Notes: generated by a model from the letters alone, not told the origin. DNA of 64,000 bases from Georgenia subflava (GCF_009193155.1 NZ_VUKD01000001.1:620001-684000), one strand, 5' to 3'; shown: positions 1 to 11,323, numbered from the stretch's first letter. Numbers and translations: made by a program.

Positions 1-374
1 CGGCGGGCGCGGTCGTCGTCCGGCGCGCAGCGACGGCAGGACCCGAACGCGAGGCGCAGCGACGCGTCCGGGCGGATCGTGCGGATCACGCTCGGCGGGA
101 ACCGGCTCTCCGGCTCGGGCCAGACGGACCGGTCGTCGAGGAGGACCTCGTACGGGTGCTCCGAGGCGGGTTCCAGCCCGGTGAGTGCGACCAGCGCGTA
201 GTGGTGGCCGTGGACTGCCCAGGTGCGCTCGCGCTCGCTCCGGCCGCCGGCACGGAGGACGACGTCGCACGGCCGGTCGGTCTCGACCCAGACCGTGGCG
301 CTGGTCGCGTCGACGTGCCGCAGCAGCGGTCCGAGCAGCAGCCGCGGCGCCTCCGTTCCGCGCACGGGGTCCAT
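1..374 (-). CDS. PhoD-like metallophosphatase, N-terminal part (cut by window edge)
   Basis: The frame is open from an ATG at 374 leftward to the window edge, giving the first 124 residues or so. It starts MDPVRGTEAPRLLLGPLLRHV, contains a fibronectin-like N-terminal stretch (TVWVETDRPCDVVL) and reaches LRLAFGSCRR, which matches the FGSCR motif at the start of the alkaline phosphatase D metallophosphatase domain. Proteins of this family are phosphodiesterases or alkaline phosphatases, often exported, but no signal peptide is visible here, so this is probably a cytoplasmic PhoD-like hydrolase. The catalytic domain lies outside the window, so the exact substrate cannot be judged. Confidence 0.75.
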   Translation of the reverse strand, partial: MDPVRGTEAPRLLLGPLLRHVDATSATVWVETDRPCDVVLRAGGRSERERTWAVHGHHYALVALTGLEPASEHPYEVLLDDRSVWPEPESRFPPSVIRTIRPDASLRLAFGSCRRCAPDDDRAR

Positions 375-493
375 ACGAGGCGACGATAGTCGTGACGGCC
401 CGCGTTCGCCGGGCTCCGTCGGGGCGGCGCCGGGGCGACGCCGGGGCGCGCCGGACGGCACCCGGAGGCGGCCGGTCACGCTCGTCGACGACA

Positions 494-868
494 ATGTCGG
501 ACATGACCGACCAGGCGCCGCGCCATCACCCGATCCACTACGTCGAGCTGACCGTGAGCGACATGGAGAGCGCCAAGGCGTTCTACGCCGCTGCCTTCGG
601 ATGGGTCTTCACCGACTACGGGCCGGAGTACACCGGGATCCAGGGACCGGCGGGCAGCGATGAGGCGGGTGGGCTGCGCCTCGGGACCGACATCCGGCCG
701 GGCGGACCGCTCGTGCTGCTGTTCTCCGAGGATCTCGATGCCACAGTGACCGCCGTCGAGCAGGCGGGCGGTCTGGTCATCCAGGGCCCGTACGAGTTCC
801 CCGGTGGACGCCGGTTCCACTTCCAGGACCCGAGCGGCAACGAGCTCGGCGTCTGGGCGAAGGCCTAG
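494..868 (+). CDS. VOC (glyoxalase/bleomycin resistance) family protein
   Basis: A 124-residue protein with the single-domain vicinal oxygen chelate layout: HYVELTVSDMESAKAFYAAAFGW near the N-terminus and FQDPSGNELGVW at the C-terminus, the usual first and last strands of the fold. The first metal-ligand position is H (HPIHYVELTV) and the last is E (GNELGVW), as in many metal-binding members. Substrate unknown; such proteins range from glyoxalases to antibiotic-binding proteins. ATG at 494 and at 503 are both possible and neither has a strong ribosome binding site. It is divergent from the PhoD-like gene and stands alone. Confidence 0.8.
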   Translation: MSDMTDQAPRHHPIHYVELTVSDMESAKAFYAAAFGWVFTDYGPEYTGIQGPAGSDEAGGLRLGTDIRPGGPLVLLFSEDLDATVTAVEQAGGLVIQGPYEFPGGRRFHFQDPSGNELGVWAKA

Positions 869-911
869 AGAATGCCGCGTGGGCAGGCCTCTCCTCTGGC
901 ATGATCCGGCC

Positions 912-1508
912 ATGTCACTCGCCACCGGCCCGGCGCCGGCTCTCGACGGGCCCGCGCGTCGTTCGGACCGGCGGCCGGTGATCCTCGCCGCGCTGGTGCT
1001 CGCCCTCGCTCTGGTCGCCGCCGTCGTCCTCCTGCCCCCACGGGTCGGGCCGGGCCAGCTGACGCAGCACGGCGACGCGCTGACCCTGACGGCTCTGGAC
1101 ACCAGGCAGGCCTACCAGGTGACCGGACCCGATCCCGGTGACGCCGTGGCGCTCTACACCTTCGTCAACGACGGACGGCTGCCCGTCACCGTCCGCGCGG
1201 CCGAGCCGGGCGACGCCGTCGGTGACGACGCGCTCACCGTCGAGCTCATGTCGTACGAGCGAGAGCGCGGCGTGCTCGGTGACGCGACGCCCAGCGTCCG
1301 GGTGGCCGGCGGCGAGGGCTTCGCTGTCCGAATCACCCAGGACTGGCCCGCGTGCCTGCACCTCGAAGCCGGGAGCGGGATCACGCGCGAGCTTGTCGAC
1401 CTCGCGGTCACCCGGCTCGGCCTGACCCGCACCGTCACCGTCCCGCTGGACCCGGTCCTGCACCTCGTGACCATGCAGGACCGGACCCCCTCGGAGTCCT
1501 GCGGGTAG
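912..1508 (+). CDS. membrane-anchored protein of unknown function
   Basis: A 198-residue protein starting at ATG 912 (MSLATGPAPALDGPARR). After about 22 basic and proline-rich residues there is one hydrophobic segment (VILAALVLALALVAAVVLL), then an exported-looking domain of about 150 residues with two cysteines (WPACLHLE and SESCG at the very end) that could form a disulphide. It is probably a type II membrane protein or uncleaved lipoprotein-like exported protein. I recognise no family. It ends facing asd, with a hairpin between the two genes. Confidence 0.65.
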   Translation: MSLATGPAPALDGPARRSDRRPVILAALVLALALVAAVVLLPPRVGPGQLTQHGDALTLTALDTRQAYQVTGPDPGDAVALYTFVNDGRLPVTVRAAEPGDAVGDDALTVELMSYERERGVLGDATPSVRVAGGEGFAVRITQDWPACLHLEAGSGITRELVDLAVTRLGLTRTVTVPLDPVLHLVTMQDRTPSESCG

Positions 1509-1513
1509 ATCCG

Positions 1514-1541
1514 GGGCCGTGGTCGGCCGGCTCCGCGGCCC
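1514..1541. terminator. hairpin between convergent genes
   Basis: GGGCCGTGG at 1514-1522 pairs with CCGCGGCCC at 1533-1541 (one G-T wobble) with a 10-nt loop. It lies between the stop of the membrane-anchored gene and the stop of asd, which converge, so it probably serves as a bidirectional intrinsic terminator. There is no T tract, as is common in high-G+C actinobacteria. Confidence 0.55.
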
Positions 1542-1576
1542 TCCCCCGCGCAGCCGCGCAGCCGCGCAGCCCGACC

Positions 1577-3915
<2,339 letters not shown>

Positions 3916-4095
3916 TGATTCAGCTCCGGGTGGATCGGGGATCAGCGGGCAGGCGCGCTCCGCCGACGGGACTGATCGGGACAGTCTAGGTGCGTCTCAC
4001 GCTCCGGTCAGATCCTGATCCGCATGACGGACGGGGCGTGACGTGACTCACTTGGTCCCCCGCACGGGGATGGCCGCAACCGGTGCATCTGGCAC

Positions 4096-4140
4096 AACGG
4101 TGAGAGAACGATGCGCCTGGCACACCGATTCCTCACCGTT
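4096..4140. repeat. 39-bp palindromic repeat family, degenerate copy 1
   Basis: Outer arms AACGGTGAG (4096-4104) and CTCACCGTT (4132-4140) are perfect inverted repeats; the inner part is degenerate. The core resembles the better copies at 20919, 30164 and 33414, all of which start GGTGAGG and end CCTCACC with a loop of about 7 nt. It lies just downstream of the stop of the TSUP gene, between that gene and lysC. Confidence 0.6.
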
Positions 4141-4176
4141 ACGGGTGGGCCGGGTCTCGGTAGTCCCAGGGCGTGG

Positions 4177-4968
4177 TCAGCTCCAGTACTGCTGGAACGT
4201 CTGCCAGCCGAGGCGGAGCACGAGCGCACCCACGACGACGACGAAGATCACGCGCACGAAGCCGCTGCCCCTGGCCACGGCCATGCGGGCGCCGATGTAG
4301 GCGCCCACGAGGTTGGCGGCGCCGACCGCGAGCCCGAGCGACCAGACGACGGCGCCGTGGGGCACGAAGAAGAGGAGCGCCCCGGCATTGGTCGCGAAGT
4401 TGACGATCTTCGCGATGGCCGTTGCGGGGAGGAACGCGTACCCGAGCACCCCGACGAGGGCGATCACGAGGAAGCTGCCGGTGCCGGGTCCGAGCATGCC
4501 GTCGTACGCGCCGATCACGAGGCCGAGCCCGAGCGCGGTCCAGACGTGCCGGTTCCCCTCCCACCGCAGCGCCGTGGTCCTGCCCACGGACGGCCGGGCG
4601 AGGGTCCAGGCGGCGACGGCGATGCAGACGACCAGGATGATCGGCGTGAAGAGCTCGGCCGGGATCTGGCTGGCGACCGCGGCGCCGCCGATCGCCGCGG
4701 CGAAGGCGGCGAGGGCCATCGGGCCGGCGGTGCGCATGTCCGGCCCGACCCGGCGGTAGTACGTCAGCGAGCTCACCGAGGTGCCCATGATGGAGCCGAC
4801 CTTGTTCGTCGCCAGCGCCTGCACCGGGCTGATGCCAGGGACCAGGAGCAGGGCGGGCAGCTGGATGAGCCCGCCGCCCCCCACGACGGCGTCCACCCAC
4901 CCGGCGGTCAGCCCGGCGAGGACCAGCAGCAGGATGGTGAGGGCGTCGATCTCCAGCACGCCGGTCAC
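4177..4968 (-). CDS. TSUP (TauE/SafE) family anion exporter
   Basis: A 263-residue integral membrane protein with about eight hydrophobic segments and the duplicated glycine-rich motif of the family ([19 protein letters not shown] near the N-terminus; [17 protein letters not shown] in the second half). TSUP members move sulfite, sulfoacetate or other organosulfur anions; substrate unknown here. I chose the GTG at 4968 because it overlaps the recR stop as GTGA (4965-4968), implying coupling to recR; longer upstream frames only run antisense-like through recR. The link to recR looks like chance operon membership. Confidence 0.85.
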   Translation of the reverse strand: MTGVLEIDALTILLLVLAGLTAGWVDAVVGGGGLIQLPALLLVPGISPVQALATNKVGSIMGTSVSSLTYYRRVGPDMRTAGPMALAAFAAAIGGAAVASQIPAELFTPIILVVCIAVAAWTLARPSVGRTTALRWEGNRHVWTALGLGLVIGAYDGMLGPGTGSFLVIALVGVLGYAFLPATAIAKIVNFATNAGALLFFVPHGAVVWSLGLAVGAANLVGAYIGARMAVARGSGFVRVIFVVVVGALVLRLGWQTFQQYWS

Positions 4969-5564
4969 GAGTCGATGAGGCGGCGGCCCTCGAAGGCCCT
5001 GCCGAGGGTCACCTCGTCGGCGTACTCGAGGTCGCCGCCCACCGGCAGGCCGGAGGCGAGGCGGGAGACGGGGACGCCCATCCCGCGGAGCATGCGGGCG
5101 AGGTAGGTGGCGGTGGCCTCGCCCTCGATGTTGGGGTCCGTGGCGATGATGACCTCCTGGACCTCGCCGTCGGCGAGCCGGGTCATGAGCTCGCGGATCC
5201 GCAGGTCGTCCGGGCCGACTCCGTCGATCGGGTTGATGGCGCCGCCGAGCACGTGGTACTTGCCGCGGAACTCGCGGGTGCGCTCGATGGCGACGACGTC
5301 CTTGGCCTCCTCCACGACGCACAGCACAGTGGGGTTGCGGCGTGGGTCGGTGCAGATCCGGCACTGCGCCTCCTCGGACACGTTGCCGCAGATCTCGCAG
5401 AACCGGACCTTCGCCTTGACCTCCGTGAGCGCGTGGGCGAGGCGTGCGACGTCCTCCGTGTCGGCCGAGAGCACGTGGAAGGCGATGCGCTGCGCGCTCT
5501 TGGGTCCCACGCCGGGGAGTCGGCCGAGCTCGTCGATCAGGTCCTGGACCGCGCCTTCATACAC
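4965..5564 (-). CDS. recR: recombination mediator protein RecR
   Basis: A 199-residue protein of standard length. RecR acts with RecO (and RecF) to load RecA on single-stranded DNA in gap repair. It has the helix-hairpin-helix start ([24 protein letters not shown]), the four-cysteine zinc finger ([16 protein letters not shown]) and a TOPRIM domain ([12 protein letters not shown]). It follows dnaX after 10 nt and overlaps the TSUP gene. The ybaB/ebfC gene that often sits between dnaX and recR is absent. Confidence 0.96.
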   Translation of the reverse strand: MYEGAVQDLIDELGRLPGVGPKSAQRIAFHVLSADTEDVARLAHALTEVKAKVRFCEICGNVSEEAQCRICTDPRRNPTVLCVVEEAKDVVAIERTREFRGKYHVLGGAINPIDGVGPDDLRIRELMTRLADGEVQEVIIATDPNIEGEATATYLARMLRGMGVPVSRLASGLPVGGDLEYADEVTLGRAFEGRRLIDS

Positions 5565-5574
5565 ACCTGCCAGC

Positions 5575-8337
5575 CTACGGCGCGGCGGGACCGCCCGGCG
5601 CCACCGACAGCTCCTCGATCACCGTGCCGCCGAGCACCTTGGCGACCAGCGGCGCGCCGACCATCCCGGAGCCCTCGGCGTCGGGGTCGTCGAGGGAGGC
5701 GACGTCGTCGGCGGGGGACACGGTCGGGCGACGGGTGGCCTCGGGCGACGCGGACCGGTCGTTCCATCGGCCGCGTGAGCCCGCCTCCCCCGGGGTGGCG
5801 GCGGAGGCCTGGGTTGCGGCAGAGGCCTGCGTCGCCGCAGAGGCCTGGGTTGCGGCAGAGGCCTGGCTAGCAGTGGACAATTGGGTCGCGGCTGAGCCCT
5901 GCGTGGCTCCCCCCGACGCCGTTGCGGCGGACGGCTGGGCACCGGCTGACGCGTGCAGGTCCGCGGGCGGTCCCGGGTCGTCGTCGACCGGCTCGGGCGG
6001 CAGCGGGTAGTCGTCCTCCTCGGACGGCACCTCCGCCGTGCGACGGGTCGATCGCGCCGCCTCGGGGGCGGACCCGGCGGTACGCGGCGTGGCGGTGAGG
6101 ACCGCAGTCGGTCCGGCGAAGCCGTTCGTGGCCGCGCCGGGACCCGACGAGGCCGACGGTGCGGGCGGCTGCGCCGCCGACGGGCGAGCCGTCGTCGGCG
6201 CTGTTTGGCCCGAGGTGGCCGGGCTCGCCCAGCTGGAGCGGGCGTCGAGGACGGCGCTGGACGGCGTCGGGGCGGTCACGACGGGCCGGTCGCCACCGCT
6301 CGGCCCCCCGCCGCCACCACCGGGGCGGCCGGAGCCGTCCTCGACGACCCCCACGACGCGCAGCTGGACACCGAGTGTCTCGGACAGCGCACGCTGGACG
6401 TGCTCAGCGTGCGGTCCGTTGCGGAACGCCGTCGCGAGCCCTGCGGTGGAGAAGATCAGGTGGAGCGCACCGTTGGCGACCTCGCCGGCCTGGGCGTTCT
6501 GGGAGACGAGCGCCCAGGTGGAGCGCTTGAGGCGGGAGAGGGTGGCGATCACCTCCGGCCAGCGGCGGCGGATCATCTCGGCGTCGGCGCCGCTCTCCGG
6601 TGCGGCGGCCGGACGCGCGGGCTGACCGTCGTCGACCTGGGCGGGGCCCCGGGGTGCACCAGCGGGCTCGCGCGGGCCGGACGGTGCCGTCGGGTCGGAC
6701 GGTACCGGCGGGCCGGCCGGTGCGGCGGACGTTGCCGGCGGCTCGTCTGCCCCGATCGGGGGCGCCGTCGACGCAGCAGGCTCAGAAGCCGGCGTCTGGC
6801 CCGGCTCGGTGGGCGCCGGAGCCGAGGCGGGCCCACCGGACGTGCCGGGTGTCTCGCCGGCCCGAGGGCCGGTGGCCGAGGTCGGGGCTGCCGTGGCAGG
6901 CACTGGCGCGGCAGATGCGGGGCCGGCCGGTGCCGGAGCGGCAGCGGCCGAAGCGGCAGGTGCTGGGGCAGCGGACGCCGCGGCAGCAGACGCGGGGCCG
7001 TCGGGCGCCGGAACGGTCGGTGCCGGTGTGCCCGACCCGCTCGGTGCGCCGCCCCCGGACCCTGCCGCCGGGGCAGCGCCCGGGGCCGGCGCGGCCGGTG
7101 CTCCGGCTGGTACGGGCGGCGCCGACGAGGACTGGCGCGACGCGGCTGAGCGTGCCGGGGGCAGCGCCGTGCCGCCGTCGACCACGCTGCGCTCGAGGCG
7201 GTCCAGCCGGGCGCCGTAGCCGGCGTCCCCCTCGTCCGCCCCCGGCAGCAGGATCCGCGCGCAGAGCAGCTCGAGCTGCAACCGCGGCGAGGTGGCCCCG
7301 CTCATCTCCGTGAGGGCGTCGTTGACCAGGTCGGCGGCGCGAGAGATCTGCGCGGCGCCGAGGTGCTGGGCCTGGGCACGCATGCGCTCGAGCTGGTCGC
7401 TCGGCACGCCGCGCAGGGCGGCAGCGGCGTGCTCGCCGGCCATCGCGATGACCACCAGGTCGCGGAGCCGCTGGAGCAGGTCCTCCACGAAGCGGCGCGG
7501 GTCGTGGCCCGACTCGATGACACGGTCGACGACCCGGAAGAGGCTCGCGCCGTCGCGCGCAGCCATGGCATCGACGACATCGTCCAGCAGCGCGGCGTCG
7601 GTGTACCCGAGCAGGGCCACGGCGCGGTCGTAGTCGAGTCCGCCGTCCTGGGCGCCGGCGATGAGCTGGTCGAGCACGGAGAGGGTGTCGCGGACCGACC
7701 CGCCGCCGGCGCGCACGACCATCGGCAGCACTCCCCCGCCGACCTGCACGCCCTCGGCGGCGCACAGCTGCTCGAGGTAGGTCAGCAGCTGCTCGGGCGG
7801 CACGAGGCGGAACGGGTAGTGGTGCGTGCGCGAGCGGATCGTGCCGATGACCTTGTCCGGCTCGGTGGTCGCGAAGACGAACTTCACGTGGTCGGGCGGC
7901 TCCTCGACCAGCTTCAGCAGGGCGTTGAAGCCCTGCGGGCTGACCATGTGGGCCTCGTCGATGATGAAGATCTTGAAGCGGTCGCGCGCGGGGGCGAAGC
8001 TGGCGCGCTCACGCAGCTCCCGGGCGTCGTCCACGCCGCCGTGGGAGGCCGCGTCCATCTCGACGACGTCGAGGGAGCCGGCGCCACCGCGCGCCAGCTC
8101 GACGCACGAGTCGCATGTCCCGCACGGGGTGTCGGTGGGGCCCTGCGCACAGTTGAGGCAGCGCGCGAAGATGCGTGCCGACGTCGTCTTCCCGCAGCCG
8201 CGCGGCCCGGAGAACAGGTAGGCGTGGGTGACCCGGTCCGCCCGGAGCGCAGCCATCAGCGGCTCGGTCACGTGCTCCTGGCCGATGACCTCCTGGAAGG
8301 TCTCGGGCCGGTAGCGGCGGTACAGGGCGGTGCTCAC
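5575..8337 (-). CDS. dnaX: DNA polymerase III subunit gamma/tau
   Basis: A 920-residue clamp-loader ATPase. The start is the GTG at 8337 (protein [20 protein letters not shown]), the canonical DnaX beginning. Walker A is [12 protein letters not shown], followed by the zinc-binding cysteines ([19 protein letters not shown]) and the Walker B region IIDEAHM. After the AAA+ and collar domains (to about residue 370) the protein carries an unusually long Ala/Pro/Ser-rich region, interrupted by a conserved tau-like block ([20 protein letters not shown]) and by tandem ATQASA units near 5800-5870. No slippery sequence for a programmed frameshift was seen. It heads a dnaX-recR-TSUP operon. Confidence 0.96.
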   Translation of the reverse strand: MSTALYRRYRPETFQEVIGQEHVTEPLMAALRADRVTHAYLFSGPRGCGKTTSARIFARCLNCAQGPTDTPCGTCDSCVELARGGAGSLDVVEMDAASHGGVDDARELRERASFAPARDRFKIFIIDEAHMVSPQGFNALLKLVEEPPDHVKFVFATTEPDKVIGTIRSRTHHYPFRLVPPEQLLTYLEQLCAAEGVQVGGGVLPMVVRAGGGSVRDTLSVLDQLIAGAQDGGLDYDRAVALLGYTDAALLDDVVDAMAARDGASLFRVVDRVIESGHDPRRFVEDLLQRLRDLVVIAMAGEHAAAALRGVPSDQLERMRAQAQHLGAAQISRAADLVNDALTEMSGATSPRLQLELLCARILLPGADEGDAGYGARLDRLERSVVDGGTALPPARSAASRQSSSAPPVPAGAPAAPAPGAAPAAGSGGGAPSGSGTPAPTVPAPDGPASAAAASAAPAPAASAAAAPAPAGPASAAPVPATAAPTSATGPRAGETPGTSGGPASAPAPTEPGQTPASEPAASTAPPIGADEPPATSAAPAGPPVPSDPTAPSGPREPAGAPRGPAQVDDGQPARPAAAPESGADAEMIRRRWPEVIATLSRLKRSTWALVSQNAQAGEVANGALHLIFSTAGLATAFRNGPHAEHVQRALSETLGVQLRVVGVVEDGSGRPGGGGGGPSGGDRPVVTAPTPSSAVLDARSSWASPATSGQTAPTTARPSAAQPPAPSASSGPGAATNGFAGPTAVLTATPRTAGSAPEAARSTRRTAEVPSEEDDYPLPPEPVDDDPGPPADLHASAGAQPSAATASGGATQGSAATQLSTASQASAATQASAATQASAATQASAATPGEAGSRGRWNDRSASPEATRRPTVSPADDVASLDDPDAEGSGMVGAPLVAKVLGGTVIEELSVAPGGPAAP

Positions 8338-8407
8338 GGGGACGACCTTATCCGCGCATACCCACACCTGGCACACGTCCCGGTCAGCGCGGTGGACAGG
8401 GACGAGA

Positions 8408-8499
8408 AGGACCCCCCGTGCACCCGCCAGAGCTCACCTACCCTTGCTGCCTTCCGGCCCTGGGGGAGTTCGGCAAGATGACGCCGCACGAGGGGTCGG
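8408..8499 (-). ncRNA. ffs: signal recognition particle RNA (4.5S, small bacterial type)
   Basis: On the minus strand the sequence contains CCCAGGGCCGGAAGGCAGCA followed by AGGGTAGGTGAGCTC, the conserved SRP domain IV tip (GGAAGGCAGCA with the GGAA-type tetraloop region). The flanking CCCCTCGTGC (near 8488-8497) pairs with GCACGGGGGG near 8411-8420, closing a hairpin of about 90 nt. This RNA forms the SRP with Ffh for membrane protein targeting. Ends are approximate. It lies about 70 nt upstream of dnaX on the same strand, the usual actinobacterial arrangement. Confidence 0.9.
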
Positions 8500-8607
8500 C
8501 GGCGAGTCTAGCCGACCGTCCGCGCGCGAGTCACACGCGCCCCACGGCGACCCGAGCGCGCTCCACGGCGACCAGACCGGTAGGAGCAGGATGCCGGGCG
8601 CAACGGC

Positions 8608-8701
8608 ACGCGGACGCGCTCCCCGCAAGGCACGCGGAGTGCGCACCGTGAGGGACGCGGACGCGCTCCCCGCGAGGGACGCGGTCGTGCGCACGGTGAG
8701 G
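8608..8701. repeat. 47-bp tandem duplication in the ffs to tRNA-Ser spacer
   Basis: Two adjacent copies of about 47 bp, each starting ACGCGGACGCGCTCCCCGC and ending near GTGCGCACxGTGAGG. They fill much of the spacer (8500-8797) between the SRP RNA and tRNA-Ser. No coding frame is supported there. Confidence 0.7.
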
Positions 8702-8797
8702 AACGGCACGTCACCGGGACCGCCTGCGTGGTCGAGAGCGTGCAGAGCTTCAGGTACTCTCGACACCTGAAAGTCCGCCGCGAGGCGTCTTTCTCCA

Positions 8798-8882
8798 GGA
8801 GGATTCGCCTAGTGGCCTATGGCGCACGCTTGGAAAGCGTGTTGGGTTAACGCCCTCGGGGGTTCGAATCCCCCATCCTCCG
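8798..8882 (+). tRNA. tRNA-Ser (anticodon GGA)
   Basis: An 85-nt class II tRNA. The acceptor stem GGAGGAT (8798-8804) pairs with ATCCTCC (8875-8881), discriminator G at 8882. The anticodon stem-loop GCTTGGAAAGC reads GGA, a long variable arm follows (TGTTGGGTTAACGCCCTC), and the T loop is GGTTCGAATCC. CCA is not encoded. It reads UCU/UCC serine codons. Confidence 0.95.
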
Positions 8883-8903
8883 CTGCCGGCGCACAGCCGG
8901 CCC

Positions 8904-8937
8904 GACGCCCCGAGGACCATCACGGTCGCGGGGCGTT
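8904..8937 (+). terminator. hairpin downstream of tRNA-Ser(GGA)
   Basis: ACGCCCCG at 8905-8912 pairs with CGGGGCGT at 8929-8936, with a loop of 16 nt, starting 22 nt after the tRNA. It is followed by TCGTCGTCC rather than a T run. Probable terminator of the tRNA transcript. Confidence 0.6.
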
Positions 8938-8978
8938 CGTCGTCCTCACGGCCCGCCCGCGCACGGTCGTCCACACGT

Positions 8979-9020
8979 CGTGACCAAAACGTGACATTCC
9001 GCACGGACTCGCGGTAGCGT
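8979..9020 (+). promoter_or_regulatory. promoter of the riboswitch-controlled NlpC/P60 gene with an 11-bp direct repeat
   Basis: GTGACA (8991-8996) and TAGCGT (9015-9020) are spaced 18 bp, a fair actinobacterial housekeeping promoter. Overlapping the -35 is CGTGAC repeated twice with an 11-bp period (8979-8984 and 8990-8995). One-turn direct repeats are typical of OmpR-family regulators; the cell-wall regulator MtrA is an attractive candidate because it controls hydrolases of this kind, but this is inference. Confidence 0.45.
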
Positions 9021-9050
9021 CACCCTCGCTCCACGATCCCTCCTCGTGGA

Positions 9051-9224
9051 GCCTCCGGGCGGAATGCCGAGCCCTGCCGTCGTCCGGGGCCCTCGAACAC
9101 CTGCGGCAGGGGCGGAGGACCCACGTGTACGGGCCCGGGAGACCGGGTCCTCGGGGTGAAGTGCGGCCAAGGACGGTCGCGCCGGGCGTTCTCCCGTCCG
9201 AACCCGACAGCTGACTCCGCAGGC
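9051..9224 (+). promoter_or_regulatory. cyclic di-AMP riboswitch (ydaO/yuaA leader)
   Basis: The leader before the NlpC/P60 gene contains CTCGGGGTGAAGTGCGG (about 9150-9167) and CCGAACCCGACAGCTGACTC (9198-9217) followed by CGCAGGC, the most conserved blocks of the ydaO motif. GCCTCCG at 9051 can pair with the terminal CGCAGGC region to close P1. In actinobacteria this riboswitch class controls NlpC/P60 and Rpf cell-wall enzymes, and high c-di-AMP lowers expression. The match to motif and to gene context is strong; the exact ends are approximate. Confidence 0.87.
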
Positions 9225-9243
9225 AGCCAGGAGAGGTACGCCT

Positions 9244-10065
9244 GTGCCGACCAAGATCTCCGGAGCGCGTCATCGCGCCGCCCGCCGACCCGCCGCCCAG
9301 CTGTTCTCGCTCGTGCCCGGTCCCGCCACCCGGCGCGGCCTGCTGACCGTCGCCTCCTCCAGTCTCGTGCTGACCATGGCGGCGACCACCGCCACCGCCG
9401 CCCCGACGGCCACCATGCGTCCGCGCGCCGACGTCACAACGATCAGCGCGGACGCCGTGTCCGCGATGGTGACCGGCGTGCGCGTGAGCATCCCGACCGA
9501 CATCACGTGGTCGGTCGACGCGATCGCCACCGCCGAGGCCACGCCTCCCCCGCCGCCACCGCCGCCGCCGGTACCCGAGCCGGTGGTCGAGGCCGTGCGC
9601 GAGGCGCCTGCCGCGTCGCGCTCCGCCGAGCGGGCCGAGCTGGCGCCGGCACCCGCCGCCGAACCGGCACCCGCCGCGGAACCAGCCCCGGCCGCCGCAC
9701 CTGCCCCGCCACCCCCACCGGCACCGGCGGCCTCCGCGTCGGCGATCGTGAACATCGCGCGCCAGTACATCGGCACCCCGTACGCGTACGGCGGCGCCAC
9801 CCCTGCCGGGTTCGACTGCTCGGGCTTCACCCAGTACGTCTTCGCCCAGGTCGGGATCTCCCTGCCGCGCTCCTCCTCGGCGCAGCGGAACGCGGGCACC
9901 GTGGTCTCGGCAGCCGAGGCCCGTCCGGGCGACCTGGTCTGGGGACCTGGGCACGTCGGCATCTACACCGGCGGCGGCAACCACATCGCCGCACGCAACC
10001 CCGGCACCCCGCTGCACGAGTCGCCGATCTACCTGGCGAACCCGGTGTTCATCCGCGTGGGCTGA
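9244..10065 (+). CDS. exported NlpC/P60 cell-wall endopeptidase
   Basis: A 273-residue secreted peptidoglycan hydrolase starting at GTG 9244 behind AGGAGAGG. Residues 1-52 form a long signal peptide (arginine-rich n-region, LLTVASSSLVLTMAATTATA). A linker of about 110 residues is rich in Pro/Ala with tandem PAPAAE units and a polyproline run. The C-terminal 110 residues are an NlpC/P60 domain: ASAIVNIARQYIGTPYAYGG, catalytic Cys in FDCSGFTQYVF, catalytic His in GHVGIYTG, and a third polar residue in NHIAAR. It cleaves peptide cross-links or stems. Control is by the c-di-AMP riboswitch just upstream. Confidence 0.92.
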   Translation: MPTKISGARHRAARRPAAQLFSLVPGPATRRGLLTVASSSLVLTMAATTATAAPTATMRPRADVTTISADAVSAMVTGVRVSIPTDITWSVDAIATAEATPPPPPPPPPVPEPVVEAVREAPAASRSAERAELAPAPAAEPAPAAEPAPAAAPAPPPPPAPAASASAIVNIARQYIGTPYAYGGATPAGFDCSGFTQYVFAQVGISLPRSSSAQRNAGTVVSAAEARPGDLVWGPGHVGIYTGGGNHIAARNPGTPLHESPIYLANPVFIRVG

Positions 10066-10175
10066 CAGACCCCTCTCGACGGCGCTCGGCCGGGTTCCGC
10101 GCACCACGCGGGTCCCGGGCCGGCCCGGCGAGGGGCCGTGCACCACGTGGCACGCGCCCCTAGGATCGACGGGTG

Positions 10176-10496
10176 ATGTTCAAGGCCGTGGGCGACGGGC
10201 GCCCGTATCCGGACCACGGACTGAGCACACCTCGCGACTGGGCGCCGATCCCGCCGCGGCAGGTGCGCCTCGACCAGCTCGTGACGACCAAGAGCCAGCT
10301 CGACCTGCGCTCGCTGCTGTCCTCGGACTCGACGTTCTACGGTGACCTGTTCGCCCACGTCGTCTCGTGGCGCGGCGAGCTCTACCTCGAGGACGGCCTG
10401 CACCGGGCCCTGCGCGCGGCGCTGCAGCAGCGTCTCGTCCTGCACGCGCGGATCCTCGAGCTCGACGACGCGGGCGTCCCCGTCCCGCCGGCCTGA
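10176..10496 (+). CDS. small ParB-like fold protein of unknown function
   Basis: A 106-residue protein (MFKAVGDGRPYPDHGLST). The stretch RQVRLDQLVTTKSQLDLRSLL followed by ELYLEDGLHRALRAALQ resembles the ParB/sulfiredoxin-like fold, where DGLHR replaces the DGHHR motif. Close relatives are widespread in actinobacteria and are often labelled hypothetical or VapB-like antitoxin; no toxin partner is visible here. GTG at 10173 is an alternative start. It sits 19 nt upstream of the LytR_C gene on the same strand, suggesting one transcript. Confidence 0.7.
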   Translation: MFKAVGDGRPYPDHGLSTPRDWAPIPPRQVRLDQLVTTKSQLDLRSLLSSDSTFYGDLFAHVVSWRGELYLEDGLHRALRAALQQRLVLHARILELDDAGVPVPPA

Positions 10497-10515
10497 CTCG
10501 GCTACCGTGCCTCCT

Positions 10516-11157
10516 GTGACAGCCCCCTCCACGAACGACGTCGAGCAGCGCCGCGCAGCCAGGCGACGTCGGCTGCAGCAGCGCCAGACCGTCATCTTCG
10601 GTGGGCTCATCACGGTCCTGCTGGTGATCGGTCTCGTCGCGGCGGCGATGTGGAGCGGCCTGCTCCCGGCGCCGTTCACGCGCGAGTTCAGCAGCGAGGA
10701 ACCAACCGAGCAGCAGATCCAGCAGCCCTGCCTCCCCGAGGGGGCGGTCCCGCTGGAGCTCGCCTCCATCACGGCGAACGTCTACAACGGCACCGACCGG
10801 TCGGGTCTCGCGGCCGCGACGGGCAGTGCGTTGGGCCAGGTCGGGGTGCTGGTCAACCAGCAGGCGAACTGGCCAGGCGGCTCCTACCCCGGCGTCGTGC
10901 AGATCGTGGCAGGCCCGATCGGCGTCACAGCCGCCTACTCCCTCGCGCGCCTCTTCCCGGGGTCGGTCGTCACCCTCGAGTCAACGCGTGCCGACGAGAG
11001 CGTCGACGTCGTCCTGGGTGGCGGCTACGAGGCCATGCTGGCCGCCGACGAGATCGCCGCTCTTGACCCCGCAGCCCCGTTGACCGCACCGGAGGACTGC
11101 ACCCCCGTGACCCAGCCCACGGCCGGGGAGCCGACCGAGGCGCCGGCCCAGGGCTGA
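10516..11157 (+). CDS. LytR C-terminal domain protein, single-pass membrane
   Basis: A 213-residue protein with GTG start at 10516. The cytoplasmic N-terminus is basic (RRAARRRRLQQRQ), followed by one transmembrane segment (VIFGGLITVLLVIGLVAAAM, about residues 31-50). The extracellular part holds a LytR_C domain: ASITANVYNGTDRSGLAAATG to SVDVVLGGGYEAM. This domain accompanies LytR-CpsA-Psr cell-wall enzymes, but the catalytic LCP domain is absent here, as in many stand-alone actinobacterial proteins. A role in the cell envelope is inferred. Confidence 0.85.
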   Translation: MTAPSTNDVEQRRAARRRRLQQRQTVIFGGLITVLLVIGLVAAAMWSGLLPAPFTREFSSEEPTEQQIQQPCLPEGAVPLELASITANVYNGTDRSGLAAATGSALGQVGVLVNQQANWPGGSYPGVVQIVAGPIGVTAAYSLARLFPGSVVTLESTRADESVDVVLGGGYEAMLAADEIAALDPAAPLTAPEDCTPVTQPTAGEPTEAPAQG

Positions 11158-11185
11158 CGGATCACGGCCCCCGGCCGGCGCGCAC

Positions 11186-11323
11186 GGCCATGGCCGGCGC
11201 GCCGCCCCGAGGCCGACGCCGCTGTCAGCGCTGGGGCTCACCTCGGTTCAGCTCGGCCATGGCCGGCGCGCCGCCCCGAGGCTGACGCCGCCGTCAGTGC
11301 TGCGGCTCACCTCGGTTCAGCTC
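11186..11323. repeat. 69-bp tandem duplication that copies the 3' end of the uracil permease gene
   Basis: Two adjacent 69-bp copies at 11186-11254 and 11255-11323, each beginning GGCCATGGCCGGCGCGCC. The second copy contains the last codons and stop of the permease gene (stop at 11294-11296); the first copy repeats this end beyond the stop with a few substitutions. The copies thus sit downstream of the gene on the minus strand and extend into its coding sequence. Confidence 0.85.

Noticed and set aside
5575-8337. Programmed frameshift in dnaX
   Set aside because: No A-rich slippery heptamer with downstream structure was seen; actinobacteria usually make one product.
10176-10496. VapB-like antitoxin
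   Set aside because: No toxin gene lies beside it and the sequence fits a ParB-like fold more than VapB.
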